64,000 nt of DNA from Eustoma russellianum (Eukaryota; Streptophyta; Magnoliopsida; Gentianales; Gentianaceae), in the NCBI GenBank assembly GCA_036186865.1, contig AP025051.1:22660370-22724369 (forward strand), in the 5' to 3' direction. How positions within the stretch are numbered: the first letter of the stretch is position 1; each line of letters starts with the position of its first letter. Shown here piece by piece: positions 46,760 through 58,700 of the stretch. The notes below the pieces were generated by a model. That model was not told the origin of the DNA and ran no database searches. It saw nothing but the letters and a program-made list of their open reading frames with translations. A program made the position numbers and the translations under genes.

Positions 46760-49700
46760 TGTAGAGAAAAAGGGGTTTGAGTGATTTCAAAATATATGAT
46801 TTAAATGTGCATAAAAACGAGCATGAGATAAATGTGCATGATATATTGCGTATTACTTGCCTTACATATTTCATATATAATGTTGCCGTACTAACGAGCC
46901 ATGAAGCTTTAAAGCTTACATCAAATGGCAAACATTTGTTGTGTTTATACTATTTTCAGGTGACACTATTAATGAACTAAACTAGTTCATTAAGTGAAGT
47001 ACTTAGTTAATTAAACTAAGTAGTTCATTAAAGGAAGCTACATTTGAACAAGGCACAAATGCAACAAGACTAAGAAAGGAAAGTCTCCTCCTCTCACCTT
47101 ATGGCACGCCTACATACATATATAAATATATATTTTCTGATTTTTTGAAAAAGGCACATACACATGTATTCCAACGTACTACCGACACGTTATTTTACGT
47201 ACGTACGTTAACGTCACACCATCATACTTAACTCATATTTATGAGTATATTCAGGTCTTATATCATATGATATAAGTCATGGTGATGACAAATTAAATAT
47301 GATACATTAAAAGGTTCTAAACCAAAAATTGTCGTATCGGGCGAATACCGAAACTTCACCAACATGTCACGTACTTGCCGTAGATAGATGGCCAGCCCCT
47401 ACACCTCAAAAATCATTATTAATTTCATGCATATGATGATATTTCCATCCATAAAATCTTTCCATGTTGGCACACACAAATCACCCCACATTAAGGCCAA
47501 ATTATGGAGATTCCAATTTCAATTTTGTCACATGTTAATGGCGCCACTTTAGACCAGCCAAGTGCTGAGAATTAAAGTTTATATTATATATATTACGTGT
47601 AACATAATATATATAACATGTGCAAAAAGTTGGAATTTAATTAGAGAAAAATCGGGTAATCGATAAACATCGAAAATTTGGTTTTCTACGTACACAACTC
47701 ATGGAACATTTTTGGCACATCATACGACACGTATCTAGACAATTTTTACATATGTCATACATCTTAAAGTGTTCTAGAAAATTAAATTAAGGGCTGATTG
47801 GAGTATAACATGTGTGTATTATTAAATGTGTACTATTTTACAAAGTTAGCAAAAATAAAAATTCAGCACATGCATATACATGTATACACGCCCCTACAGC
47901 TGATATGGAGCATATGTGGAGCCTTTTTGGCATATTTATTGGTCAAGAATCAATCATACAATGTTGGTGATTTAAAGAAAGAAGCTACAAAAGGTAATGT
48001 TTCAAACTTTATCTCATTTGAAACACATGCTGAAAATTTCAGCATGTAAATATTAGGCTGGCCGATTTTTTGGCATTCATGAAGAGAAATTTTGTGTCTT
48101 GAAACATATGGTTAATTGGAAGAAGAAATGGAAGTAATTTGAATAAAATACAAAGCCATAAAATGTGATATCTTGAATATCACACATGCTGAAATTTTTC
48201 AGCATGTGTGGAATGAACCTTGGCCGAATTTTAGGTCATGTTGGTGTCCAAATTTCATTTCCAAAACGATGAGAATATTTGCTACTAATTTGTGATTTAT
48301 TTTAAAAGAAAAATAAATGAAAATTTGGAAGTAATTTTAAATGGAGCATCATGTATCACATGCTGAAATTTCAGCATGTCAACTACTCTTAATGGCCGAT
48401 TTTAATCTCCTTGTGTGGAGAAATTTTGTCTTGCTTGATTTGGATGATAATCTTATGAATTATGGCAATTATTCTATGATGATTTTGGCACATGTTTTTA
48501 GTGAAATATTCAGATTTTCCAAGTCATCAAATGATGACAACATTCAACCAATCATGAAGTGCCAAGTAAGCAAAGGTTAAATGATCATCCAATGAGAAGG
48601 TGCCAAGTAAGCAAGATCATGTCACAATGATGCCACACATTCTCCCAAGGACTTAGAAGACAATTTTCAAGAGGGGAAAGCACCTAAAGGGGGGACGTCC
48701 ATAAGCATAAATGGAAAGGAGAAGAGCAAAACAAAAGACAAGAACAAGCATTACAATCTTGAGATCAAAAACGCCAAGCACCTCTCTTCTTCTACACTTT
48801 CTTTCTTTCTTCTTCTTGAAAGCCTATTGTACTTATATTCTTATTCTTGAATAGGCTTGTAATATACCACCACATACTCTATATCTTTGTAAAAGATTGA
48901 TCAAGGTGTGATCAATCTTCAATCTTGCTAGGTGGTGGTGTTCGTGCGAATTGTATTCATCGTACAAGGTTTGTAAAGGGTTGGAGTTGGTGTGTAACTC
49001 CATCAACCCTGTGGTAAGGTGTACTTGCGTGTGTGACTAGTATGAACCGAGGAAGGTGTTCCTCGAAGACTGGAGTAGGTTTTTTATAACCGAACCAGTA
49101 TAAAATTCTCGGTGTCATTTACTTTCAGCACTTATATTCTGTTTCTGCACTCTTTACTCTTTTTGTTTACGTCCGTAAAAATAGTAAACGATTTTCAAAA
49201 ATTACGAAAATTTCTAAAAACATAGCCACACGTCTTAGGGTTAATTTGGCACAAGTTTTAACCCCTTTGGATAAGTATAAGTCACTCAAACATCCAAAGT
49301 TCTGAGACTAGTGCAGTCTGATTTTCAGGCTTGCAAAGGTTGAGACTTTGAGTGTATTTGACTAACTTCCCGAACGAATTTTTCAAAACTGTTTCAACCC
49401 ATTCAAATAAAACATATAAGGGGTTAGTGGTTAAACTTTCAGAGCAATTGTATTTAAGAACAGATAGGAATAAATTTTTCAAAACAGTCTACCGTTTCTG
49501 GCAGATTCGCGCAATCTGACCACCAACGATTTTTGAATGGGTTAAAGGTTGAATTTAAATCTGTAATTTTTTAGGAGACACTCATAACATCTGAGGATAA
49601 GTTCTCTCAATATTTCAAAATTTTTGAAGACCTACAACCTAGTTTTAAAAACGTTTTTAAACTGGTCCTGAAATCAGAATCTGTTTTCAGAAGTTGAGTT

Positions 49701-49788
49701 GTTTGGTTTTAAACAAATTTTAAAAACCACACTTTCTGCACCAACTATTCAACCTCTCCCCTTCTAGTGGTGCCTTGCAGATCCTACA
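46760..49788 (+). mobile_element. 3' LTR of the Sirevirus-like element (3.0 kb)
   Basis: Starts TGTAG and ends CTACA, giving matching terminal inverted repeats. The start is fixed by the polypurine tract and by the inverted copy ending at 1095; the end is fixed by the resumed Tekay C RNase H sequence at 49789. It contains three palindrome-bearing repeats (48025-48379), a TATA/leader-like region near 48800-48900 and no coding sequence. Confidence 0.82.
48025..48379 (+). repeat. Three long palindromes in the Sirevirus-like LTR
   Basis: ACATGCTGAAA/TTTCAGCATGT occurs at 48025-48047 (11-bp arms, 1-base spacer), 48181-48210 (14-bp arms, 2-base spacer) and 48358-48379 (11-bp arms, no spacer). The third is a perfect 22-base palindrome. 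Each is followed within ~35 bases by GGCCGA and T-rich sequence, so the unit is an imperfect ~155-175 bp tandem repeat. Confidence 0.88.
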
Positions 49789-51579
49789 GGTAATTGCTTA
49801 TGCTTTGATACAGTTAAAACCCTATGAGCAAAATTACCATACCAACAATTTGGAGTTGGCAGCAGTAGTGTTTGCATTGAAAATCTAGAGACACTACTTA
49901 TATGGTGAAAGATGTGAGGTGTATACGAATCATAAGAGTCTGAAGTATCTTTTCACCCAGAAAAAGCTGAACATGAGACATCATAGATGACTCGAACTGA
50001 TAAAGGATTATATCTTACGATTCATTATCATCCGAGTAAGGCGAACAAGGTAGCAAATGCATTGAACAGGAAATCGAGCCATGCCAGACAGATGCCACTT
50101 GAGAGGGAGATAGCCGAGTTTATATTGGATGTGTTTGAGTCGACTGCAAATATTCTGGCTACATTGATGATCACTCCTACCTTGATCGATTGAATAAAGG
50201 AGGCGCAAAAGAATGATACCGAGTTGATGAAGATTGTTGAGCAGTTGAAAGTAGAGTCGGTAAAAGATTTTCAGCTTCATGACGATGGCAGCCTTTGGTT
50301 CAATGGAAGATTGGGCGTACCGGAGATTTATCAGATTAAGAAGGAGATTATGACCGAGGCACACAGTTCGCGACTATCTATCCATCTGGGAACCACAAAG
50401 ATGTACCTAGATTTGAAAAGAAATTATTGGTGGAATGGCATGAAGCGTCAGATTTCGGAGTTTATGGAGAGATGTCATGTTTATCAGTGGGTTAAAGCAG
50501 AGCATTAGTGGCATGTCGGTCTATTGCAGCCATTGGAGATTCTGGAATTGAAGTGGGAACATATCACTATAGATTTTGTTGCTGGACTTCCTAAGACTCG
50601 CAGCGGTTATGATACGATTTGGATAATCATTGATAGACTCACTAAGTTAGCGCATTTCTTACCCATGTCGATTCAGGCATGTATAGAGAAGGTAGTGAAT
50701 ATGTGTATAAATGATATTGTGAGCTTGCACGGGACACCGTTCAGTATCGTATGTGATAGAGATCCGCGCTTTACTTCGCGATTCTGGAGGTCTTATCAGC
50801 TAGCTACGGGTCCGAGATCAAATGAGTACCGCATTTCATCTACAGGGATGAATCAGTGAAGTTGATTAAGTTCTCGTACAATAACAACTACCACAGTTCT
50901 ATCGATATGGCACCATTTGAGGAACCATATGGTCATAAGTGTCGATCTCCACTTTATTGAGACGAAGTTGGAGAGAGAGCTATTATGGGCTCAGAGTTGG
51001 TGGGTCAGATCTTGGAAAAGGTCAAAGTGATACGTGATAGATTGAAGGTAACCCAAGATTGCAGCAAAAGTTGGACCGACACAAAGAGACGGCCAATAGA
51101 AATTGAAGTGCGCGAACAAGTCTACTAGAGGGTTTCACCTACAAAGAGCCTAATGAGATTTGGGATGAAAGGAAAGCTAAGCCCTTGATTTATAGGTCCA
51201 TATGAGATCTTGGAGAGATTCGGAGCAGTTGCTTATCGGTTGGCCCTACCTCCTACCCTATCGCAGGAGAAGTTGCTTATCGGTTGGCCCTACCTCCTAC
51301 CCTATCACAGGTACATGACATGTTTCACATATCGCAGTTGTGGCGTTATGCACATGATCCGAGCCATATATTGAAGCAGGAGCCAGTGATGATTACAGAA
51401 GATGCTACCTACGAAAAGGTTCCGGTATGGATTGTGGATCACAAGGAGCAGGCATTGAGGAGTCGATCGATTACATTCGTCAAGGTATAGTGGAGTAACC
51501 ATACCGAACGAGAAGCGACATGGGAGCTTTAGCAGCAGATGATGAAGCAATATCTTTGACTCTTCGATTAAAGGTACAT
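49789..51579 (+). pseudogene. Tekay C pol, 3' part (RNase H, integrase, chromodomain-like tail)
   Basis: Starts in RNase H (VIAYALIQLKPYEQN), interrupted there by the Sirevirus-like LTR. RNase H end: NHKSLKYLF near 49930. Integrase zinc-binding region: AHSSRLSIHLG near 50358 and CHVYQWVKAEH near 50475 (one Cys changed to Tyr). Core: ITIDFVAGLPKTRSGYDTIWIIIDRLTK near 50560 and VCDRDPRFTSRFW near 50745. A deletion near 50850 removes the HPQTDGQSER region. A duplicated ~50-bp block (VAYRLALPPTLSQ) lies at 51220-51310. Many stops: dead copy. Confidence 0.82.
51225..51307 (+). repeat. Short tandem duplication in Tekay C pol
   Basis: GTTGCTTATCGGTTGGCCC followed by TACCTCCTACCCTATC occurs twice in a row (51229 and 51271), about 42 bp apart, with one base difference near the end. 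It is a replication-slippage type duplication inside the integrase C-terminal region. Confidence 0.8.
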
Positions 51580-51615
51580 AAGTTTTGAGGACGAAACTTT
51601 TTATAAGGGGGAGAA
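51580..51615 (+). promoter_or_regulatory. Pre-PPT hairpin and polypurine tract, Tekay C
   Basis: AAGTTTTG/CGAAACTT stem with AGGA loop (51580-51599; one T-G wobble), then AAGGGGGAGAA directly before the LTR. Confidence 0.78.
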
Positions 51616-52611
51616 TGTTATGCCCCAAAAAATTTTGTTACATTGATACGTATTCAATATCGTACTTAGTTACGTATAAATTTTGCGTGTGTATTAAAAC
51701 ATGTGAAATATCGATACGCGACAAAATTCGTTATCGATCGTCAAGATTTCATGATAAGTGTTAAAACAATATTAATATGTAACAACTTAAATGTTAGGAT
51801 AAATTAAATCAAAACAAAACACATGACATAAGAAATTAGGATATTTAAATAAAAGGTAAAAGAAAGCAAGACATAACTTGATATTTTGGACAAAAAAGAA
51901 AAATCATATAATATATATTTATATATACAAGTAGGGCGGATAAAGGGGGAAGGAAAAAGAAAATTGTGGTTAGATTAATACCTTAACAAAATACCAAGCG
52001 TACAAAATTTTGTAGAAACCAAAATATGTACTTGCGTTTTAATAGACTTAATAGTATAAAATGTTAAATTTAATGAAGGTATATGTGTTACATGTTATTT
52101 GTTTACATTTATGTTATGCACTTTATTTATTAAAGTTGGAGACATGAAATGTTATGTTCTTTATTTACGTATCGTTATTTTATTACCTCGTCTTCCATGC
52201 ATGATTCACATGATGTATCTAGATGGATTACTTGCTTGGCGATTAGTTTTATCGCTCATACTTGCCTTATCACATTGCAGAGAACATAGACATTGACCAG
52301 CTATTCATGGAGGACAAACCTCGACTAGATTACCTGTGAGAGAAGAAGTATGCCAGAGTTACCTTTTGGATATGTTAGACATTTTGATCATGATGTACTT
52401 AGATTATTTTAGAGACATTGTACAATATGATTTGTATGTTCTTATGTCAATTTGTATTATGTATATGTCATATCTTTATCTTTATGTTGCTTCTACTTAT
52501 CGATTCATTATTCAAGTCAACATGCACATGTATATCGACGCCTTGTACTTCTCATAGTAGAGTATGGCATATGCACCGTGCCGAAACCCTAGTTTTGGGT
52601 GGAGAGCTACA
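51616..52611 (+). mobile_element. 3' LTR of Tekay element C
   Basis: 996 bp from TGTTATGCCCC to GAGCTACA. The second half matches the LTR copy ending at 18999. The terminal hairpin is at 52545-52565 (arms GTACT/AGTAT). Much shorter than the 2.5-kb LTRs of Tekay B and F. Confidence 0.82.
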
Positions 52612-54589
52612 TAAATTGTTGATTAGGTGAATGCAAGTACATATTTTGTAAACTGTTGTTAATTGGATTATAATATTATTAGCATGTTTACTGAAAAAGA
52701 CATGTTTATCTTTAGATCTAAAAAAACATTAGTGAATATTTTAAAAGTGTAAAAACTTATAAACAAACTTGCGTTTGTATTGTTAGGCTAAGATATTAGG
52801 ACACGAGCGGCATGCCGTAATAAATTGAACTCATTAAACTAAAGAAGCACAAATAAAGGCATAAACCACTCACTCCACAAACCAAAGAAACAAAATGATA
52901 AAATATACATTATGTGAGATGCTAACTCATTGAACTGAAGAAACACAAATAAAGGTACTAAGAAAACCACAATAAAGAAAAATAGTAATGAAGAGAATTA
53001 TCTACTCACCTCATAGAATTTGGGGCATTAACCTACATTTACTCACTATGAATTCAAGTAAGCTAAAATATTCAATTATTCCAAAAGCCATTAGCAAAAG
53101 CATTAAGGCTAAATTCTAGTCACTAATCGTACCAGTACCAATTTCAATTCAAATTCTTTTGAAAAGGAAAAAAAGTACATCATTCTCTTACATCAACAGA
53201 AGGGATAAGTTTGATACTTCTAGTTAGAACTTTTCTATGACTTGTTTTTACCATATTAAACTACGTTAATAGAATCTATATTAATAATAGGTTGGGTTAC
53301 AATCATAGATGGCTTAAATCAAATGAAATAATCACATCCACTTCGATGTCACAAGAACTTACACTTAGGTCTTATTGGACCGCTTTTATAGATCTCACAC
53401 TGTCAATGGTTTACCTAAAAAACATTTTACCCGGTCAATCTCATAAACCTCACATTGTGTGTGATTTACTCCAAACAAACTTATGAGCATTTACATCGTT
53501 GCTTCAATTAACAAGTACTAGCGCTTTCTTAAATCTTTGTCTTTTGGGTATTTATGCCTATAAATCACTTAAGAAACATGTCATTAGTCCACAAGACTAA
53601 CTATAAACAAGGACACACTGAGTTTTGTGTTTATCAATAAAAATATCAAACACAATGTTTTCAAGAATCAACTCATCAAACAAATATAATTAACACTCAT
53701 CTTAGATACATTTATCATAGAATTAGTTTTATCAAAAAGCAAAATGAAACTACTTTCATATGCATCAAGAAAGTTTGTACAAATAAGTTCAAAAAGAACC
53801 TTCAACCAATTACATCAGTAAGCTAACACCCATTTTGGTATTCTTCTAATCTTTTTCTTTGACATTCTAAACTTTTTTAGATGTTATGCAACATACACAA
53901 GCTATTCACAAATTACACGCCAATATTCAAAAAATAGTTTTACTTTCATACAAGCATGAAGGTCTAATCCCGACATTTCTCCATAATTTCAAATGAACAT
54001 CAATCACAAAACTTTATTCATGCTCATGATTTGAAATCATTCCTTGTTAATATAAATGCCAATATTCAAATCTAAGAATCCATCTTAAAAGATTCCTAAC
54101 TTTTCTATAAAAATTCTTAGCATTTAAACACGATCATTCAATACCTAAGGCAAAAAGTCATCACATGCGCAAAAGTACCATCATAGAATAATTAGTCTTA
54201 TTTATTTCATTTTCAACAAAGATCTCTATCTTCAAAAGATAAAAGCAAACTATCAAATCTGTAACTCTTAGATGCTTATTTACCACAGAATGCTTTCAAT
54301 ATTATTTTCAACCAGTATGTTTCACATTTGAACTTCTAGACGAATTTCTCTTAAACATGAAATCCAAATTCAAATGATAAAATCATCTATAAACATCATA
54401 ACATGATTCTAACATAAAATATTTTGCCAAGACACCAAGCCAAATCGTTTCATATATTTAAACACATTTAAAACATGCATACATTTTTCACAGGGCATAA
54501 ACAAAAACATGTATTACATGCTTTTAAAAAGTCTAACAATGACAATATTTATCTTGTTTATTCCCTCAATAATATTAATATTTTTATTA
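52612..54589. other. Unassigned AT-rich sequence, no gene
   Basis: About 2 kb, very AT-rich, with no frame resembling a protein. A direct imperfect repeat of ~33 bp (AACTCATTRAACTRAAGAAR and on) occurs at 52828-52860 and 52924-52956. It could be an old LTR or degraded element; I cannot identify it. Confidence 0.5.
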
Positions 54590-55837
54590 GCTTGAGCACA
54601 TGCAGGAGCACCCAGAAGGTCAATGGGACACGCCAGACTGGAAGGAAAAACTATAGAAGCAAAGACACTTGGCTTTCAATCTTTTGGAGACTGAAAGGAA
54701 ATTCTTTGCACAACTCACCAAAGGTAATTATTTAATTTCAAGTGACAGGAATACAAACTTCTTTCATTCCATAATTAAAAGGAATAAGGCAAGGAACAAT
54801 ATCACTGGAGTTCAGCTCACTGATGGAACTATGTCCTCATCTATCGAGCAGGCAGCTCAGCAGTTTGTAAATTTCTACATCGACCTGCTTGACTCAGCTC
54901 AGCTAGTTTAATCAATCAGAACACAAGTGCCGAATGGGGGTCCCTAGTCTTGGAAGCTGAGTAAAGCTGCCTTGCATTATATTGGGAAGGACAAAGCATC
55001 TGGTCTTGATGGCTATTCATCTCAGTTCTTTATCAAAACCTGGGAGACAATAGGGGCCGGCATGATCGCTGTAATGCAAGAGTTCTTAAGGAATGGCCTA
55101 TTTCTTAAACAGGTCAATCACACTATTGTTGCTTTGGTCCCCAAGAATGCCCAGGTCAACAGAGTTGAGGACTATCGACCTATCTCGTGATGCAATGTGA
55201 TCTACAGATAATCTCTAAGATCCTTGCAACACGAATGACATCAGTCATGGCCTCTCACATAGACCCTGCTCATGATGGTTTTCTCAAAGGCAGATCCATG
55301 ATGGAAAATATCTTATTAGTCTAGGATCTAATCAGAGATTATGGGAAACAGAGGACAACTCCAAAATGCATGCTTAATGTTGACATCATGAAAGCTTTTG
55401 ATTCTATCAGTTGGTCATTCCTCAAAGATATGCTTCTTGGGCTGGGGTTTCCTACTGTCCTCACGGGCTAGATCATGGAGTGTGTGAGCACTACCAGTCA
55501 TTATGTTTCTCTTAATGGCAGGCCTTATGGGTTCTTCCAGGACAGACGTGGGTTAAGACAGGGAGACCCTATCTCCCCCATTCCTATTTGTAATTGTTAT
55601 GGCATACCTTTCATTGCTACTTCGTAGACTGGACCTGGACAAGGAGTTCCACTTTTATACTGGTTGTGCGGAGCAGAATATCACTTACCTATGCTTTGCA
55701 GATGACCTTATCCGATTCTCCAGATGTGATGTTTGCTCAGTAAAGAAAATTATGGATGCGCTATCTGACTTTGGTGATTTTTCAGGGCTCAGGGCCAACC
55801 TGACCAAATCCCAGTTCTTTCACGCAGGCATTGATGA
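54590..55837 (+). pseudogene. L1-type LINE RT fragment, second family
   Basis: Plant L1 ORF2 middle part: pre-RT block SSDRNTNFFHSIIKR near 54738, DKASGLDGYSSQFF near 54990, DYRPIS near 55170, DIMKAFDS near 55385, a RQGDP-type block near 55555, and a catalytic block LCFADDLIRFS near 55690 (FADD where plant L1 usually has YADD). Several frame changes and stops interrupt it. It is 5'-truncated near 54590, and the 3' part is cut off by Tekay F at 55838; the remainder should lie beyond the right edge of the window. Confidence 0.82.
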
Positions 55838-56795
55838 TGTATCATACCCCGTGACTTTTAAGCACGACTTTCAATACTCTAGGTCAACCTTGTATGCAAT
55901 TTAATTAATGATGTAGAATGTAATACTTAGTTACTTAAAATATAGGAAAAATAAAAGAAAGGGTTAAAAGTGAGAATTAAGAAAATTGGGTAAATTACCA
56001 AAAGTACCCCTACTAAGTGATAGGGGAGTTACACAAAATTTTAGTATAACTCCCCGTTAGCATAAAGGGGGCGGTTGAAAGGCAAAGAAAGAGGGGGAAG
56101 AAAAACGCCTAGAGAGGAAGAGAGGAGAAAGAAGAAGAAGAGAAGAGGAAGAGGAAGAAAGAACGGTCAGTCTAGATTCAATCATCTCCGAAATTCTGCA
56201 GTACATTCGTAAGATTATCTAGAAACAAAGGCAAGTAATCTTTCTATACGCTTTACGCAAATTTTGATACATTAGGCCCTATGTTCTTACAAAGAGAAAA
56301 CTTGGATCACACATTAGTAGTTTTGATTTGTCTATGCTAAATGTTTTACCATACATGTAATTGTTGTTGTTGATTGAGTAAAGTTATGTTCTTTGGGCCA
56401 ATATTTGAAAATGGTTATGTTGTGACCTTTGTTGTTAAATATGCCCACAAGAGTGTTATACGTGATATATTCATTGTTCTTGTGTAAGTTCTTAAGATGG
56501 TGATTACACCTTAGATGCTTTGAGTGTGTTTGCAGGGAGTGGAAGGATGAATGTTGACATTGTTGTAAGACTTGTTAGGTTGGAAGGTTTGAAGATATCT
56601 ATTGAAGGTTGTGGGTGATAGAAGGTTTAAGGAGATACTAGTTTACTTGTTTAAGAATCCAATCATGTTAGTTGTGTGTTAAGCATGATGAATCCAAGAG
56701 CTAAGATGGATCTTGAAGGGTTGAACATGAAGGGGTTGAAGAAGAAAGGTGTTGGGTGGAAGTTACTGCAGAAAAACTACAGTTTAGAACCGTCA

Positions 56796-57040
56796 GAACA
56801 CTTCGAACACCTACATTAGGCGCTCTATGTCACATTAGGCGCCTAATGTAGCGTTCAATGTGTCCTGAAGCATCCCCGAACACTTCGAACACCTACATTA
56901 GGCGCTCTATGTCGCATTAGGCGCTTCATGTAGGCGTTCAATGTCTACGGCACATCCCCGAACACTTCGAACGCCTAGTATAGGCACTCTATGTCACTTT
57001 AGGCGCCTCATGTGGCGTTCCAAGTATACTGGAAGTCTTT
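56796..57040 (+). repeat. Three 82-bp tandem repeats in the Tekay F LTR
   Basis: Units start at 56796, 56878 and 56960 with GAACACTTCGAAC. Unit 1 contains an 11-bp palindrome ACATTAGGCGC/GCGCCTAATGT; units 2 and 3 keep it only in part. GGCGC/GCGCC words recur throughout. Confidence 0.88.
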
Positions 57041-57402
57041 TTGACCCTTTAGACGCCCTATGTATGTGTAGTAACTTTATACACTTCCTTTGGACATAAA
57101 ATGCAAGGGTATTTGAGGTATAATTGAGGTGTAGATGGTAAGTTTGATCAAGTAAGAATAAGATTGAATCCTGAGTGAATTAGTAAGACGGATGGACTTG
57201 GAAAGATACGAACACGGAGTGTTTGAGGTGCAAGACCGTATACTTGATATGTAAGATGTATGTGTGTGTGTGTTACATGTTTGATACAAAGTTACATGTG
57301 CATCCTGCATCATGACATGGACACTTGCATTTGATTTGAGATTTCCTTTGCGAAAGAACATGTGTTTACAAGAAAGGTTTAAAGTTTTCGAAAGACAAAA
57401 TG

Positions 57403-57656
57403 GCTGCTGGTTGATCGCAGGGTATAAAAGTCACGTCTGCGAAAGCAGGGTATAAAAGCGTGACCTGTGAATCAACAGCAGGGTATAAAATATGTTATGG
57501 GGCCGTGGACCTATCAGCACGGATATATGTTATATGTAATGGGGCCGTGGACCTTTCAGCACGGGGTATAAAGTTATATGATATGGGGCCGTGGACCTTT
57601 CAGCACGGGGTATAAAGTTCTGTTTGCTGTGGACTGATCACCCACAGGGTATAAAG
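57403..57656 (+). repeat. Array of small hairpins, most followed by GGGTATAAA (Tekay F LTR)
   Basis: Seven units with arms CTGC/GCAG (twice), CTGT/ACAG, CCGTG/CACGG (three times) and CTGTG/CACAG. Six are followed by a GGTATAAA box, at about 57421, 57449, 57482, 57565, 57609 and 57647; the fourth unit has a degenerate one (GATATATG). The CCGTG/CACGG versus CTGTG/CACAG change keeps pairing. Confidence 0.82.
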
Positions 57657-58353
57657 TTCTGCTACGCGAAGAATATGATAAGAAGAGTTATGAAAAGTTT
57701 TGCGAAGTGACACGCATGACATGTTTACGAAAGAAGACATATGCATGGGTGTTGTGTGTGATTTTAAAGAAGTACATGCATCATGATACACGAAGCATAA
57801 GATTTGATATGCAAGAGATGTGACTAGTTTATGACTTGCTTATGATGATATGTTGTTTTAGTACATGTTTATGCTCATATCCGTGTATCCTTTATGTGCT
57901 TTATCTGTTTTGAGGAATTCTTATTAAGATGTTACGTGCTAACCCGAGCACCTTATTTTGGGCAATGATTTATATACTGGTGACTCATCGTGTGTGATCC
58001 CGTAAGGTGTATAGACGGGTTACTTGCTGGCGATAATTTCGCTAAGAACAGATACTCTATTCCTTTTCAGGTGAGCCGGAATATGAGATGATATTTATCG
58101 AAGACGATGGCGAGTGGGCTCAATGGGATGACGGACATGGGAATAGATAAATGCTGGACTATTTTCTTTAAGTTTTGGAAACTCAATGTTATTATGTTGT
58201 TCTGGAACTTATGTTAGCTAGATGAACAAACTCCTTTTATTTCCGCTGCATTTTCTGGTTGTATTATTGACGATGAAGATTTAGATTTTATGACGTTTCC
58301 GCTGATTTATCTTACGTCAGGAATGATGTACGCTTGATCTGCTTTGACGCTTC

Positions 58354-58374
58354 GTAGTTCTCATAGTAGGCTAC
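58354..58374 (+). promoter_or_regulatory. Terminal LTR hairpin, Tekay family F
   Basis: A 21-nt hairpin with arms GTAG/CTAC, extended by T-G wobbles, 46 nt before the LTR end. Confidence 0.65.
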
Positions 58375-58422
58375 GGCGGGTGCACTGGTTCCGATGACAG
58401 TGTCGGGCCGGGGCGCTACAGG

Positions 58423-58434
58423 TGGTATCAGAGC
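58423..58434 (+). promoter_or_regulatory. tRNA-Met type primer-binding site, Tekay F
   Basis: TGGTATCAGAGC, two bases after the LTR end at 58420. Confidence 0.9.
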
Positions 58435-58700
58435 CTAGGCTTCAGATCTTTCTCGGAAACTTAGGTTCATGATCTTTTAGACACCTAAGTTATGATTCTC
58501 CCTTAAGGTTGATCCTTAGTTATAAGTACTGATTTCTTTAATGTTTAAGTATGATCTGGGTCGGGTGTGTGCAAGCGCGTTTATCATCTAATTACGAATT
58601 AATAGTTGTACTACATACCTCACCCATTCTTACGCGTTCAAGCTTTCAGTAACTTCTTGTATTTACTGAATGCTAATGCAATGTTGACCTTTCAGAGAAA

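Larger units (their letters stand above)
55838..58420 (+). mobile_element. 5' LTR of Tekay element F
   Basis: About 2,583 bp. The start matches the 3' LTR start at 63345 apart from two extra bases after TGT. It ends GCGCTACA before the primer site. It contains three 82-bp tandem repeats (56796-57040), a hairpin/TATA array (57403-57656) and the terminal hairpin at 58354-58374. Confidence 0.88.
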
